From: Gordonia desulfuricans NBRC 100010
GTDB lineage: Bacteria > Actinomycetota > Actinomycetes > Mycobacteriales > Mycobacteriaceae
Direction: 5' to 3'
Length of the DNA stretch: 64,000 nucleotides
NCBI RefSeq assembly: GCF_001485495.1
Contig: NZ_BCNF01000012.1
Location: forward strand, 80,017 to 144,016
A program made the translations under genes and the position numbers. The notes below the pieces were generated by a model. The model saw nothing but the letters and a program-made list of their open reading frames with translations, was not told the origin of the DNA and made no database searches. This document shows, piece by piece, positions 37,452 to 46,133 of the stretch. Within the stretch, counting starts at the first letter, position 1, and every line of letters starts with the position of its first letter.

Positions 37452-38054
37452 TCATTCGCGCGGCGTACGACGTCGGGCGGCCCGTCGCTGCGCCCGATTG
37501 GCGCCGAGTACGGTCCGCTGACCACGCACGAACCCTCCGTCGGCGCGCGGGACCCCCTTCACCGGCTGCTGCATCGGTCGCAGGGTGTATCCCGCCTCCC
37601 ACGGGAAGGTGCCCAGCTCGTCGGCCCAGACCACCTGCAGCGCGGGCAGATCGGGGAACAACTCGTTGGAGATGAGCAGATCCGACTTGTCGACCACCTC
37701 GATCAGGCGGATCGGTGCATCGAACGTGCCGGTCAGATCGATGGCGACCTCGCGATCGACCAGCGCCTTCCCATCGTGGCGGTGCAACAGGTGGCCAAGG
37801 GTGTTGAGGACGACGGTGGCGGTCCGCGAGTCGAGTCCGTAGACCACGAGCTCGGGGATGTCGTGCAGCCCCAACCCGGAGGTGTAGGCGAACGCGCACA
37901 GCGGCGGCACACAGTCGGCGCGGCCGCACGTGCAGGCGTCACCGACCGCGGTCACCGCCCAGCCGGCCCGGCGGATGGTGTCGATGGTTCCACGGACCAG
38001 CGGGTCGGGATGCCACCGCGGAAGTCCGGCGATGGCAGCTGCGTGATCGGCCAT
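37452..38054 (-). CDS. DUF4262 protein
   Basis: 200 residues from ATG 38054, after AAAGGAG. The core CAFAYTSGLGLHDIPELVVYGLDSRTATVVLNTLGHLLHRHDGKAL is typical of DUF4262, whose members have a conserved F-x-Y-T-x-G-L start and unknown function. Extra features are a Cys-rich stretch CTCGRADCVPPLC near residues 40-52, which could bind a metal, and a basic tail GANRAQRRAARRR. It lies just upstream of the TerD-AIM24 gene, with which it probably forms an operon. The longer reading frame in this phase upstream is shadow sequence of the ATPase gene. Confidence 0.75.
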   Translation of the reverse strand: MADHAAAIAGLPRWHPDPLVRGTIDTIRRAGWAVTAVGDACTCGRADCVPPLCAFAYTSGLGLHDIPELVVYGLDSRTATVVLNTLGHLLHRHDGKALVDREVAIDLTGTFDAPIRLIEVVDKSDLLISNELFPDLPALQVVWADELGTFPWEAGYTLRPMQQPVKGVPRADGGFVRGQRTVLGANRAQRRAARRRTPRE

Positions 38055-38179
38055 GGGTCGCTCCTTTGTTCGAGGTGCCTCCATGACAGCACGGGGGTCC
38101 GACACGTTCGGGCCGGTGGCTGAGCGCGGTTCACACCCGTCGGACTGAGGATGGATCTCCGGGCCACCGATGCCTCGTG

Positions 38180-41100
38180 TCACACCTGTCGGACCGGTGC
38201 ACCTCGCCGCGCGATCTCGACCACCTCGTCCTCGGTCGGCGGGCTGTGAGGATGGTGACTCAGACTCAAAGGTGTCGCGACCTTGGTGAAACGGCCACCG
38301 TCGACCGCGGCATAGAACGTGCCGGCAGGCAAGCGCCCGACGTCGGAGATCTGACTGCCCTTTCGCGCCGCGAGTTCTTTGGCGTTGTTGATCTGGGTCG
38401 GGTGGTTGAGCAGACCGATGAACTGGGTGGCCGCGTTGCCCGACACCCGGTTGCTGATCCCCGTCGGCGATTGCGTCGCGAAGATCATTCCCAAGCCGTA
38501 CTTGCGTGCCTGGGAGGCGAGCGCGAGCGTACTGCTGGTGGCTGTTGTGGTGCCGGTCGCCGGCGCGAAGTTCTGGGCCTCGTCCATGACCAGTAGTCCG
38601 CCCAGCGGTCGGTCGGCAGCCGGGTGCTTCTTGATCCAGGCGAACAGTGCCATCTGCAGTTGTCCGACGAAGTTCGCTGCCGGTCCCTGTCCACCGAGCC
38701 CGGCCAGGTTGATCACCGAGACCCGCGCCCGGTAGCCCGGAGAGGGCGTAAGGAGCACGCCGGGGTCGGCGGGGGCGGCGTCGCCGCCGAATATGGGGTC
38801 GTTGGCCATCGATGCCTTCAGGTTCTCGGCGAGGTCGGCGGCGAGTTTGGGTGCATCGGACAGGTTGCTGACACTGTCCGGGAGTTCTTCCAACATCGCG
38901 ATGAACCCCCGCATGCTGCTCCCGCCGCCACGCGCGAACGCGGCCATGGTCTGCCGGAGCACGGCTTCGTAGTGGGACGAACGATTCGAGCGCCCGGTGA
39001 TCGCTTTGGGTGTCAGCGCGCCTACTGCGGAATCGACTGCGGCGTTGAACTCGTCGGTCCCCTCGGCCAGGGAGGGGAAGTCGGGCAGCGGTTGAAAACT
39101 GAGCGGTCGACCCGAGTTTCGTCCCGGCGTGAACACCACGACCTCGGTCTGGTCGAAATAGGTGTCGGCCAACGCACGATCTTCGGGCGCCCAGGGCCGG
39201 GGATCGTCCTCGGGCCAGGGAGTGCCCAGGCGCGAGAGGTCGTTGTTGATGTCCAGCACGATCGATGAAACACCTTGGAGCGCTGCCTCTTCGACGATCC
39301 TGCGGATGAGGACGGTCTTGCCGGAACCGGAGCCGGCGAAGATCGCGGCATGCTTGCGCAGCGCGAGGAGGGGGATGGTCAAGGGTTCGTCGTTCGTGAC
39401 GCGTCGCCCGATCGTCAATACCCCGGACGCACCCGACGGCCGCAAGACGGGTGCGGCGGTCGGCGCTGGTGCGGCCTGCGCTGATGAAGGGGCCGGAGGC
39501 GTCGCCCGAGCGGCGTGTTCCGGATGGTGGTCTCGCGTCGGGGATGCAGGTGCAGGCGGGAACGAGGTCGAGGCCGGGGCGGGGTGGGAGTCCTCGGTCT
39601 CGCGCGTGAACCCGAGGATCACGGTCAGACAATCGATCTCGCCGGCGGGATGTCGAGCAGCGGTCCATTCCCGAAACATCGGTGCACCCTCGGACCGCAT
39701 CTGGGTCAAGGCCATTAGACGCCGGATATCGTCCTCCGACCATGAGATGACTCGTCCGCCACGTGAGTTCAGCTCGTTGACCATCTGTGCGGTCTTCGGC
39801 CCGGAGGGCCAGTCGCTGCGGCGCAACACCACGAGGCTGCGTTCGATCCGGCCCAAGCTGAGGCCGGCGGCCGTTGTCGCAGCTGCGAGCTTTGTCTGGA
39901 CCGAGCGTGCATGGGTTGCAGCGATCGCCCGGAAGCTCCACGACTGCTCGATGTCACGATGCTGATCGATGATCTGTCGGATCTTGGCGTGCAGTACCGG
40001 CTTCGATCCTGGCTTGGGATCCAGCTGCCAGTTCTCCGCTCCGTCAGGGAGCGCTTCGATCCAGGCGGCGAGCCCTGCCTGCAAGAGGGACGGCACCACC
40101 TGGTCTTCGGACTGGGGCACCAGGGCGGGAAGAGGGTCGACACTCTTGATGAGTTCTGCGTACCGCTGGTCGAGTGATGCGAATTCGGGCCGGTCGGAAA
40201 TGTCGTTGGCGGGGGCGGCGGCAGAGTCCCGAGGAAGGACCCCATCAGCGGTCGATGTCCGGGCTGCCGCGGCGGCTGCGGCAGTGTCTTGGGTCGTCAC
40301 CGTGCCGGCAAAGCTGGTGATCTCGTCGAAGACGTCTGTGCGTAACATCTTCCCGATCTGTCGATCGACGGTGATCATGAGCTCGCGTGGTGTGTAGTCG
40401 ACGGCGTCGACAAAGGCCGTGTCGGTTACCGGCCATGTCGAGAACAGCGGCCGGAAATCAACCTCCGCGAATCCCCGAGCGAAGCGCTTGCTCAAGAGCA
40501 AGCGGCCGAAATCTGCCGATGTGGGGCGCTGCAGAGCGGGTGGCTGTCGGAAACGGTCCACTGCCGAACGCATCACATGGCTCTCGAGGTACTGCCACGC
40601 TGCGGTGATACACGAGACGACGGTCGCAGTGCGACTAAGGTTGTCGCGCAACGACATCAGGTCGTGCGCGAGCTGCTCGACGATGGACTTCTCCTCGCCG
40701 TGGGTGGCATTCTTGCCGGCCTCGATCAGGGTGTCGATCTGATCGACGGCAAGCACGGCGGCACCGTCGAAGGCGACGATTCGTGAGATGTTCTGGACGA
40801 TCTCCTGATATCCCAATTGTGCGTTGCGGATTCCCCATTCGGCCAATTCCTGGGCGTCCTCGACATCGAGATGGAGAAAGGCCTCCCCCAGGTCGCGTGC
40901 GTCGAAATCGTCGGAAGCAGTGAGGACGAGTGCCCGAAGGATGTGTTGCGAGCGACGTCGATGACGGGGATGCCTCGAGTACACGCCGTGGACTAGTGCC
41001 TCGAGAGCTTTCGGCGTGAGGGGTGCGTCGCCTGTGACCGCACGGCGAGACGCGTCGTCCAGTTCGGCATCTTGTGCGAGACGATCGATCAGTTGGACCA

Positions 41101-41467
41101 GCTGCGAGCGATGCGTCGGGGTCGGACGAGCGAGGTCCTCGAGGATTGCGACCGTCGCAGACTTCCAGAAATTGGTGCCGTCGAGGAGCTTGACGAGAAA
41201 GAAATAGCCGCCGTCGGATTGGACCCGCTCACGGACCTGGCCGAGGAGATGCGTCTTGCCGGAGCCTGCCGGGCCCCGGACGGCGACACCGATCGGACTG
41301 CCCGACGCAGACCGCTTGGCATCGCCGTAGACGCGCATCACCTCGTCGAGGGTTTGTTCGTGGAGTCCGCCGACGTGCAGCGATGCGCCGGCACCCCACA
41401 CGTCGTCGGGGGTATCGGCCCAGTCGAGTCGGATCGATTCGAGGGCGCGCCGAATATCGTTGTCCAT
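38180..41467 (-). CDS. Dual ATPase: AAA-type N-terminal and HerA/FtsK-like C-terminal domain
   Basis: 1095 residues. The N-terminal NTPase has Walker A GPAGSGKT at 65-72 and Walker B AVLAVDQID at 237-245, followed by a helical region with FRQPPALQRP near 306-315. A central domain (about 420-620) includes LVVLRRSDWPSGPKTAQMVNELNSRGGRVISWSEDDI, of unknown fold. A Pro/Ala-rich hinge (628-680) leads to a second NTPase with Walker A GSGSGKT at 712-718, VSSIVLDINND, Walker B GLLVMDEAQNFAP at 957-969 and FATQSP at 996-1001. This order matches HerA/VirB4/FtsK-type hexameric DNA translocases. The last gene of a three-gene operon, its ATG shares one base with the stop of the gene before (TGATG). I know of no named system with this architecture. 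Homologues with two P-loops and HerA domains occur in defence loci, so DNA surveillance or translocation coupled to the nuclease is the best inference. Confidence 0.8.
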   Translation of the reverse strand: MDNDIRRALESIRLDWADTPDDVWGAGASLHVGGLHEQTLDEVMRVYGDAKRSASGSPIGVAVRGPAGSGKTHLLGQVRERVQSDGGYFFLVKLLDGTNFWKSATVAILEDLARPTPTHRSQLVQLIDRLAQDAELDDASRRAVTGDAPLTPKALEALVHGVYSRHPRHRRRSQHILRALVLTASDDFDARDLGEAFLHLDVEDAQELAEWGIRNAQLGYQEIVQNISRIVAFDGAAVLAVDQIDTLIEAGKNATHGEEKSIVEQLAHDLMSLRDNLSRTATVVSCITAAWQYLESHVMRSAVDRFRQPPALQRPTSADFGRLLLSKRFARGFAEVDFRPLFSTWPVTDTAFVDAVDYTPRELMITVDRQIGKMLRTDVFDEITSFAGTVTTQDTAAAAAAARTSTADGVLPRDSAAAPANDISDRPEFASLDQRYAELIKSVDPLPALVPQSEDQVVPSLLQAGLAAWIEALPDGAENWQLDPKPGSKPVLHAKIRQIIDQHRDIEQSWSFRAIAATHARSVQTKLAAATTAAGLSLGRIERSLVVLRRSDWPSGPKTAQMVNELNSRGGRVISWSEDDIRRLMALTQMRSEGAPMFREWTAARHPAGEIDCLTVILGFTRETEDSHPAPASTSFPPAPASPTRDHHPEHAARATPPAPSSAQAAPAPTAAPVLRPSGASGVLTIGRRVTNDEPLTIPLLALRKHAAIFAGSGSGKTVLIRRIVEEAALQGVSSIVLDINNDLSRLGTPWPEDDPRPWAPEDRALADTYFDQTEVVVFTPGRNSGRPLSFQPLPDFPSLAEGTDEFNAAVDSAVGALTPKAITGRSNRSSHYEAVLRQTMAAFARGGGSSMRGFIAMLEELPDSVSNLSDAPKLAADLAENLKASMANDPIFGGDAAPADPGVLLTPSPGYRARVSVINLAGLGGQGPAANFVGQLQMALFAWIKKHPAADRPLGGLLVMDEAQNFAPATGTTTATSSTLALASQARKYGLGMIFATQSPTGISNRVSGNAATQFIGLLNHPTQINNAKELAARKGSQISDVGRLPAGTFYAAVDGGRFTKVATPLSLSHHPHSPPTEDEVVEIARRGAPVRQV

Positions 41468-42168
41468 CAGTCCTCCTCGAGGGAAAGCAGATGGCATGGT
41501 TGAGTACCGACCAGCACGGCCGCAGCACGCTCGGCGTCGGTCAGCAACGCCTGGTCCTCCTGCGGGATCAGGCTGACACCCGGTCGGCGCTGCAGCGTGA
41601 CAAGTGCCGTGTCGAGGTCGGTTCGGACGATGCCGTCGAGAGCCGCGCGGATATCGCGAACGCTGACCAATGCACCGGGCCGCGGCGCGATTCGGTGATA
41701 TGCCTCGATGACGCGCTCGATGAGGTCCCCCGGAGGTACTGCAGGGGTCGTGGGTTCGTTGTCGTCACCAGAGGCAGCGGTCGGTGTCGGCCGAGATTCC
41801 TCGACGTCATCACTGCGTCGAGGTCGGCCGAAAACCTCATGCAGGCGGAGATCCTCATCGCCAAGGTATCGACCCACAGCGTCGAGGACGGTGTACAGCG
41901 CGCGAATCGGCGGCAGCGACCGCGCGGGGGGACCATCGCGCAGTTCGGCCGCGCACCACACCCACCCGCGGTCGGTGAGGGTGTGGAACAACGCATTTCT
42001 TGCTCCCTTCCGCACCTCGATCAGGCCATGTCCGACGAGCACCGCGCGATCTGGCCTTTTCGGTTCGGGTGCCACCGCTTTGATCTCCGGCGTGGACATC
42101 TCCCGTGATTCGGCCATCAGCACAAACATCACTGCACTCTGGCTGGGCGTCAACTTCGGGTGGTCCAC
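41467..42168 (-). CDS. Protein with probable winged helices at both ends
   Basis: 233 residues from GTG 42168, which overlaps the end of the nuclease gene by 19 nt; the longer frame upstream is antisense-type noise inside that gene. Residues 5-75 (LTPSQSAVMFVLMAESREMSTPEIKAVAPEP... LVGHGLIEVRKGARNALFHTLTDRGWVWCAAEL) read like a winged helix: three helices, then a strand-turn-strand and 'LTDRG'. A polar low-complexity stretch (112-145) follows. Residues 147-233 (DLIERVIEAYHRIAPRPGALVSVRDIRAALDG... LVTLQRRPGVSLIPQEDQALL) look like a second winged helix. I recognise no named family. It could be a DNA-binding or adaptor subunit joining nuclease and translocase. Its stop is coupled to the ATPase start. 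Confidence 0.65.
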   Translation of the reverse strand: MDHPKLTPSQSAVMFVLMAESREMSTPEIKAVAPEPKRPDRAVLVGHGLIEVRKGARNALFHTLTDRGWVWCAAELRDGPPARSLPPIRALYTVLDAVGRYLGDEDLRLHEVFGRPRRSDDVEESRPTPTAASGDDNEPTTPAVPPGDLIERVIEAYHRIAPRPGALVSVRDIRAALDGIVRTDLDTALVTLQRRPGVSLIPQEDQALLTDAERAAAVLVGTQPCHLLSLEED

Positions 42169-43553
42169 TGGTGCTCCCTGCTTCCTGTCGGGTGGTCGTC
42201 GTCGGTATGTCGGGCTTCGATCATCTCGCGGAGCTCTGCTGCTACGAGATCCGCGTCTGCGAGAACCTGCTCGTTGGTGTAGCGCAGCACCAGATAGCCA
42301 TGGCGTTGCAGCATGTTGTCGCGCGCCCGATCCCGCGCGTACTTTCCGGGTCGGCGGTGGTCGGCCCCGTCGACCTCGACGACGATTCGCTCGGCTGTCC
42401 ACATGAGATCGACGATGATGCTCGGGGTGAGTGGATCGAGGTCGTCCGGCGCACGATTCCACCGGCGATCCTGTGCCCAGCGTTGCCGACTGAGCGAGGC
42501 TTCCAGCGCCTGCTCGGCGGCGCTGTGTGGTGCTGGTGCGCCGGTTGGCCGTGATACCGACAAGACCGGCGGCGTTGTTTCGGTGTGCGCGGGCTCGGTG
42601 ATGGCGGTTTGACTCGCCGTCGCATCCTGTTGGATGTCGGCTGCTGTCGATCGCAGCCGGAGAACGGGTACCCGCTCGACGGCGGGCAGAGCATCGTCGG
42701 TCAGCCACACGGTCAGCCGACCGTGGTAGGCCAGCCATTCGCACGCGGTCACGGCTGCGTGTTGCGCATCTGCAGACAGGTCACCACTTGCTCGGATCGC
42801 AAGCACCACGTCGGGCCGTCCATATGCGTGACGAAGTAGGTCGACCAGACCTGTGGCCCGGAGTTCGGCGGCGGGATGGCGCCGGGGCCGGGTGCCGGCC
42901 GCCGCCGAACGGGCCAGCTCGACGGTCACCGCAGGGCTCAATCTGCTCGACGAGCACAGTTCACGGGCAGCGGACTGGGCATCGGAGACATCCCAGAGCT
43001 GTCCAGGTGCGCCGCCAGGGAGCCACGAAGGGAACAACGCGATCAGAATGAGTTCGAGTGCGTCGAGGACCTCGGATGCCACGGCATGCGCCGAGCGGTC
43101 ATCAGGCCCCCGATAGTCGAGTATCACCGGAAGGTCTGGTGCGACCTGATCCACGAGCTGGTCCAGAGCGTCCCCGGTGACGTCGTTCAGTCGGACGACA
43201 TGTCCCGGACGGACTGCGGCACGGATCGGTGGCCGCGTCGCATCGTTCATCGAGCTGAATATATCCGTCGGCGCCGACGAATGAGACACGAGCGGATCCG
43301 GTGGAACGACGGAAGTGTCATCGCGTCCCTCGGATGGCAGATCTCTCACCGTGTCGGATCCGCGAGATCGCGTCAGGAGTCGAAGTGTGACCGGGGGGAT
43401 GGCGACGAGTGAGATCACGGTCTCGGCGCCGACGAAAGGTTCGCCCGACGCCGACCCCGAATGCGGCATGAGACGAGCGCATCTCAGCCAGAGCTCGCGC
43501 TCGAGGCGATCTGCGATGCGGGTGCGGATCGCATGGTGTGGTGCACTCGACAT
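42150..43553 (-). CDS. DUF559/Vsr-like PD-(D/E)XK nuclease protein
   Basis: 467 residues. The C-terminal 110 residues are a DUF559-type endonuclease fold: E347 in HSAAEQALEASL, D382 in SIIVDLMWTAERIVVEVDG, then E393 and D395, and RARDNMLQRHGYLVLRYTNEQVL, the closing helix-strand. These are the expected catalytic acidic residues, so the domain looks active. Residues 105-300 form an unrecognised domain with LPVILDYRGP and a repeated Ala-rich helical pattern. The first 100 residues have coding-like composition, but a second start, ATG 43250, sits 7 nt after TATATT and could be the true one. It is the first gene of the operon and overlaps the next by 19 nt. Confidence 0.75.
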   Translation of the reverse strand: MSSAPHHAIRTRIADRLERELWLRCARLMPHSGSASGEPFVGAETVISLVAIPPVTLRLLTRSRGSDTVRDLPSEGRDDTSVVPPDPLVSHSSAPTDIFSSMNDATRPPIRAAVRPGHVVRLNDVTGDALDQLVDQVAPDLPVILDYRGPDDRSAHAVASEVLDALELILIALFPSWLPGGAPGQLWDVSDAQSAARELCSSSRLSPAVTVELARSAAAGTRPRRHPAAELRATGLVDLLRHAYGRPDVVLAIRASGDLSADAQHAAVTACEWLAYHGRLTVWLTDDALPAVERVPVLRLRSTAADIQQDATASQTAITEPAHTETTPPVLSVSRPTGAPAPHSAAEQALEASLSRQRWAQDRRWNRAPDDLDPLTPSIIVDLMWTAERIVVEVDGADHRRPGKYARDRARDNMLQRHGYLVLRYTNEQVLADADLVAAELREMIEARHTDDDHPTGSREHQWTTRS

Positions 43554-44209
43554 GGGATTGCCTCGACGATCGTCGGTGTCCGACGATAGCGATGATCGGG
43601 ACCAGCACGCACGGTCTGCGGCCTCGTATCCACGGCAGCAGCGACACCGTGGGCGCCGACTGCGCGGACAACCCCCGACCCGTCATCAAGATGACGGACT
43701 GCACGCCGCTGCACAAGTTGGTGTCGGCGAGCGAGAACGCAGCCTGGACCGCAATGGCGCACGCGCGTATGCCGGTCGGCCCGGGTTGGAGCCGCCCCGA
43801 GACTCGGGTTCGACAACGTTGCAACATCGGCGTGGTGCTGATGAACACGCCGGCCAGGCTCGCCTGGCCACCGCGAACCCGTACGCATCGAGGTCTCAGA
43901 AGTGCTGTCCTGGCGAGCTTTTGGCCAAAAAGCCCGTACGAGCGACGAGGAGTTCACCCGGGGAGCGCAGATCTGGAGCTTGAGTCACGAACTCCCGCAG
44001 CACTTTTGCGGTCTCCTGGGGCGACGGAGCTCATCGGAAGTCCGTCAATGACGCTCACCCGATGCCCATCGACGTGGCTCCCTGGCCCTGTGTCTCGACG
44101 ATCGGTCCTGCCCGTCAGCGAACCAGGCTCGTACTTGAGCCGGCGACCGCCGGTGGCGCCCTGAATATCGATACCTCTCCGCTACCGCTTCCGGGTCCGG
44201 AGGGTGAGA
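43554..44209. other. 656-nt gap upstream of the three-gene operon, no clear gene
   Basis: No convincing gene. Open frames on both strands have scattered composition. One short minus-strand stretch (VLREFVTQAPDLRSPGELLVARTGFLAKSSPGQHF, ending in a stop near 43900) reads like a protein end but has no start or partner. A near-palindrome gcttttggccaaaaagc lies at about 43918. It probably contains the operon promoter and debris from past insertions. Confidence 0.5.
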
Positions 44210-44791
44210 TCACCGGTCGGGTGAACTCGTGACCGCGTGGACTGCCGCGACCAGAGCTTCTCGGTGGCCGGCGAGCCGTTCAGCGGAGCCGTCGGGTTCG
44301 GAGGCGAGTGTACGGAGCGCGGGGGAGGCGTTGGCCCACGATGTCGCGATCGCGACGACCAGTGCCAACAGGTCGGCCGGATCGCGTCGGTTGGTGATCA
44401 CTCCGGCCTGTTGGGCCGCGGCGATGGCAGCGACCTTCGGTCGATAGGTTTCGATCTCGTCGCGACTGGCCTCGGGGCGTTCGAGCTGTGCCCACACGGT
44501 CAGTCGAAGCGTGCTCGGGTGTCGGAGAAGGTAGTCGAACAACCGCCCCGCGTAGTCGCCGAGGTCATCGGCCGTGAACGGGACCGTCTGTGCCATCTCC
44601 GACAACGCGTGGGTGACCACGACGTCGAACAACTCGGCCTTGTTGCCGAAATGTGCATAGATCGAGCGCTTGTTGGCTGCTGCGGACTCGGCGATCCGGT
44701 CCACCCGTGCACCGGCCAGCCCGAAGTGGGCGAACTCTTCGACACCCGCAGCGAGGATACGGGCCTTGGTAGCGGTCGCATCGGGCGGCAC
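44210..44791 (-). CDS. TetR-family regulator
   Basis: 193 residues from GTG 44791. TATTGT lies 6 nt before it on the minus strand, which fits a leaderless mRNA. The DNA-binding part is standard: ATKARILAAGVEEFAHFGLAGARVDRIAESAAANKRSIYAHFGNKAELFDVVV, with the HTH near residues 29-48. The C-terminal half (TVWAQLERPEASRDEIETYRPKVAAIAAAQQAGVI) follows the common TetR C-domain pattern. It diverges from a zinc alcohol dehydrogenase gene with inverted repeats between them, so that enzyme is its likely target. Confidence 0.9.
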   Translation of the reverse strand: MPPDATATKARILAAGVEEFAHFGLAGARVDRIAESAAANKRSIYAHFGNKAELFDVVVTHALSEMAQTVPFTADDLGDYAGRLFDYLLRHPSTLRLTVWAQLERPEASRDEIETYRPKVAAIAAAQQAGVITNRRDPADLLALVVAIATSWANASPALRTLASEPDGSAERLAGHREALVAAVHAVTSSPDR

Positions 44792-44850
44792 CCGATCACA
44801 ATAACGCACCCTAACCAACCCTTTGTTGACGATCGGAGCTCATCGCGATA

Positions 44851-44873
44851 CGTTCTGAACGAACTAGATAGTT
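44851..44873. promoter_or_regulatory. Inverted repeats between tetR and the alcohol dehydrogenase gene
   Basis: CGTTC-T-GAACG (44851-44861) and AACTA-GA-TAGTT (44862-44873) are adjacent perfect palindromes about 40 nt before the dehydrogenase ATG and about 60 nt before the tetR start. Either could be the TetR operator; tagttacat overlaps a possible -10 of the dehydrogenase promoter. Confidence 0.5.
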
Positions 44874-44909
44874 ACATTCCGGATCGGCCCCGTTGGACAG
44901 AGGTTTGCG

Positions 44910-45932
44910 ATGAAGGCGATTGTGATGACAGGTGCCGGAGAACCCTGGCAGGTTCACGAGCTGCCGATCCCCACCATCGAGCCGGGCCAGGTACTGGTCA
45001 AGGTGCTTGCGTCGGGGATGTGCTACACCGACGTGTGGGCGACCGAGGGATACGGCGGCGACATCTATCCGCAGACTCCCGGGCACGAGGTCGTGGGGGA
45101 GATCGTCGACGTCGGTGCGGGAGTGCACGGGCGGCAGGTCGGGGATCGCGTGGGAACGACGTGGGTTCAGCAGGCGTGTGGTCGTTGCGACTACTGCTTG
45201 CAGAACCGGCCGTTGAGCGGCCAGACCGCAATGAACTGTGTGAGTCCTCGAACCACGGGCTTCGCAGCGCAGGGCGGGCACGCCGAGTACGTCGCGGTCG
45301 CTGCCGAAGGAACGGTCCTGCTGCCCGACGGACTGGACTACGTCGATGCCGCCCCGATGATGTGCGCCGGGTACACCACGTGGAGTGGTCTGCGGGATGC
45401 CGCGCTGCGGCCTCGGGAACGAATCGCGATCCTGGGTATCGGCGGGTTGGGGCACGTGGCCCTTCAGCTTGCTCACGCGACCGGATTCGAGACGATCGCC
45501 ATCACCCATTCTCCGGACAAGCGTGACCTGGCCCGGGGACTCGGCGCCGACCACGTCGTCGCCAACGGCACCGAACTCCGCGACCTCGGCGGTGCGGATG
45601 TCCTGCTGGTCACCACGAATTCCTTCGATGCCGTCGAGGGAACCCTGGTGGGCCTACGCCCCAACGGCCGAGTGGTGGTCAGTGGGCTGGACTTCACACG
45701 GCCGTTTTCCATTCCCTCTGACGGAGTGCCGTTCCACATGATGCGCCACAGCGTCATCGGGTCCACACACGGCGGGCTGGACAAACTGAGCGAAGTCCTC
45801 GCGCTCGCCGGAACCGGTGCGGTCAAGCCCATCACCGAGCAATTCGGCCTGGACGACGCGGCCGAGGCGTACGACCGCCTGAAGTCGGGAAAGTTGCGCT
45901 TCCGCGGCGTCTTCACTCCCGCCGTTCGCTGA
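44910..45932 (+). CDS. Zinc-dependent alcohol dehydrogenase (MDR family)
   Basis: 340 residues of the medium-chain dehydrogenase family. Catalytic zinc ligands are C37 in SGMCYTDVW and H60-E61 in PGHEVVGEI. The structural zinc loop is CGRCDYCLQNRPLSGQTAMNC, where the fourth Cys is further from the third than in most family members. Rossmann motif GIGGLGHVALQLA at about 175-187, and GTHGGLDKLSEVLALA near the end, as in AdhA/AdhP-type NADH-linked enzymes. ATG 44910 follows AGAGG. It is divergent from a TetR gene, probably its repressor, and 200 nt upstream of a LysR gene on the same strand. Substrate not deducible. Confidence 0.9.
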   Translation: MKAIVMTGAGEPWQVHELPIPTIEPGQVLVKVLASGMCYTDVWATEGYGGDIYPQTPGHEVVGEIVDVGAGVHGRQVGDRVGTTWVQQACGRCDYCLQNRPLSGQTAMNCVSPRTTGFAAQGGHAEYVAVAAEGTVLLPDGLDYVDAAPMMCAGYTTWSGLRDAALRPRERIAILGIGGLGHVALQLAHATGFETIAITHSPDKRDLARGLGADHVVANGTELRDLGGADVLLVTTNSFDAVEGTLVGLRPNGRVVVSGLDFTRPFSIPSDGVPFHMMRHSVIGSTHGGLDKLSEVLALAGTGAVKPITEQFGLDDAAEAYDRLKSGKLRFRGVFTPAVR

Positions 45933-46133
45933 CCTCCACCCGGTGACGACGGACCTGCCCGCCCGCCTCGAGTACGGGCATCCCTGTCCACATGTTGCAC
46001 GAATATCGCTGACTCGCAAGGGTATCCACCAGATCCCCAGTGAACGTCAACATCCCGCGCCGTTCGACGAGAAACGTCGCGCTGATGCTCCCGCCGCATC
46101 GAGGTACTCGTTCCATCCAGATAGGACACCAGG

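Noticed and set aside
37452..39941. 829-codon frame running from the DUF4262 gene into the ATPase gene
   Set aside because: Only the last 200 codons resemble a protein family and have a ribosome-binding site. The rest is a shadow of the ATPase gene.
43318..44164. Open frames in the gap upstream of the nuclease gene
   Set aside because: No recognisable domain, no ribosome-binding sites and scattered composition on both strands.
44811..44835. accctaaccaaccc near the tetR start as an iron box
   Set aside because: Only a half-site matches and the spacing of the other half is wrong.
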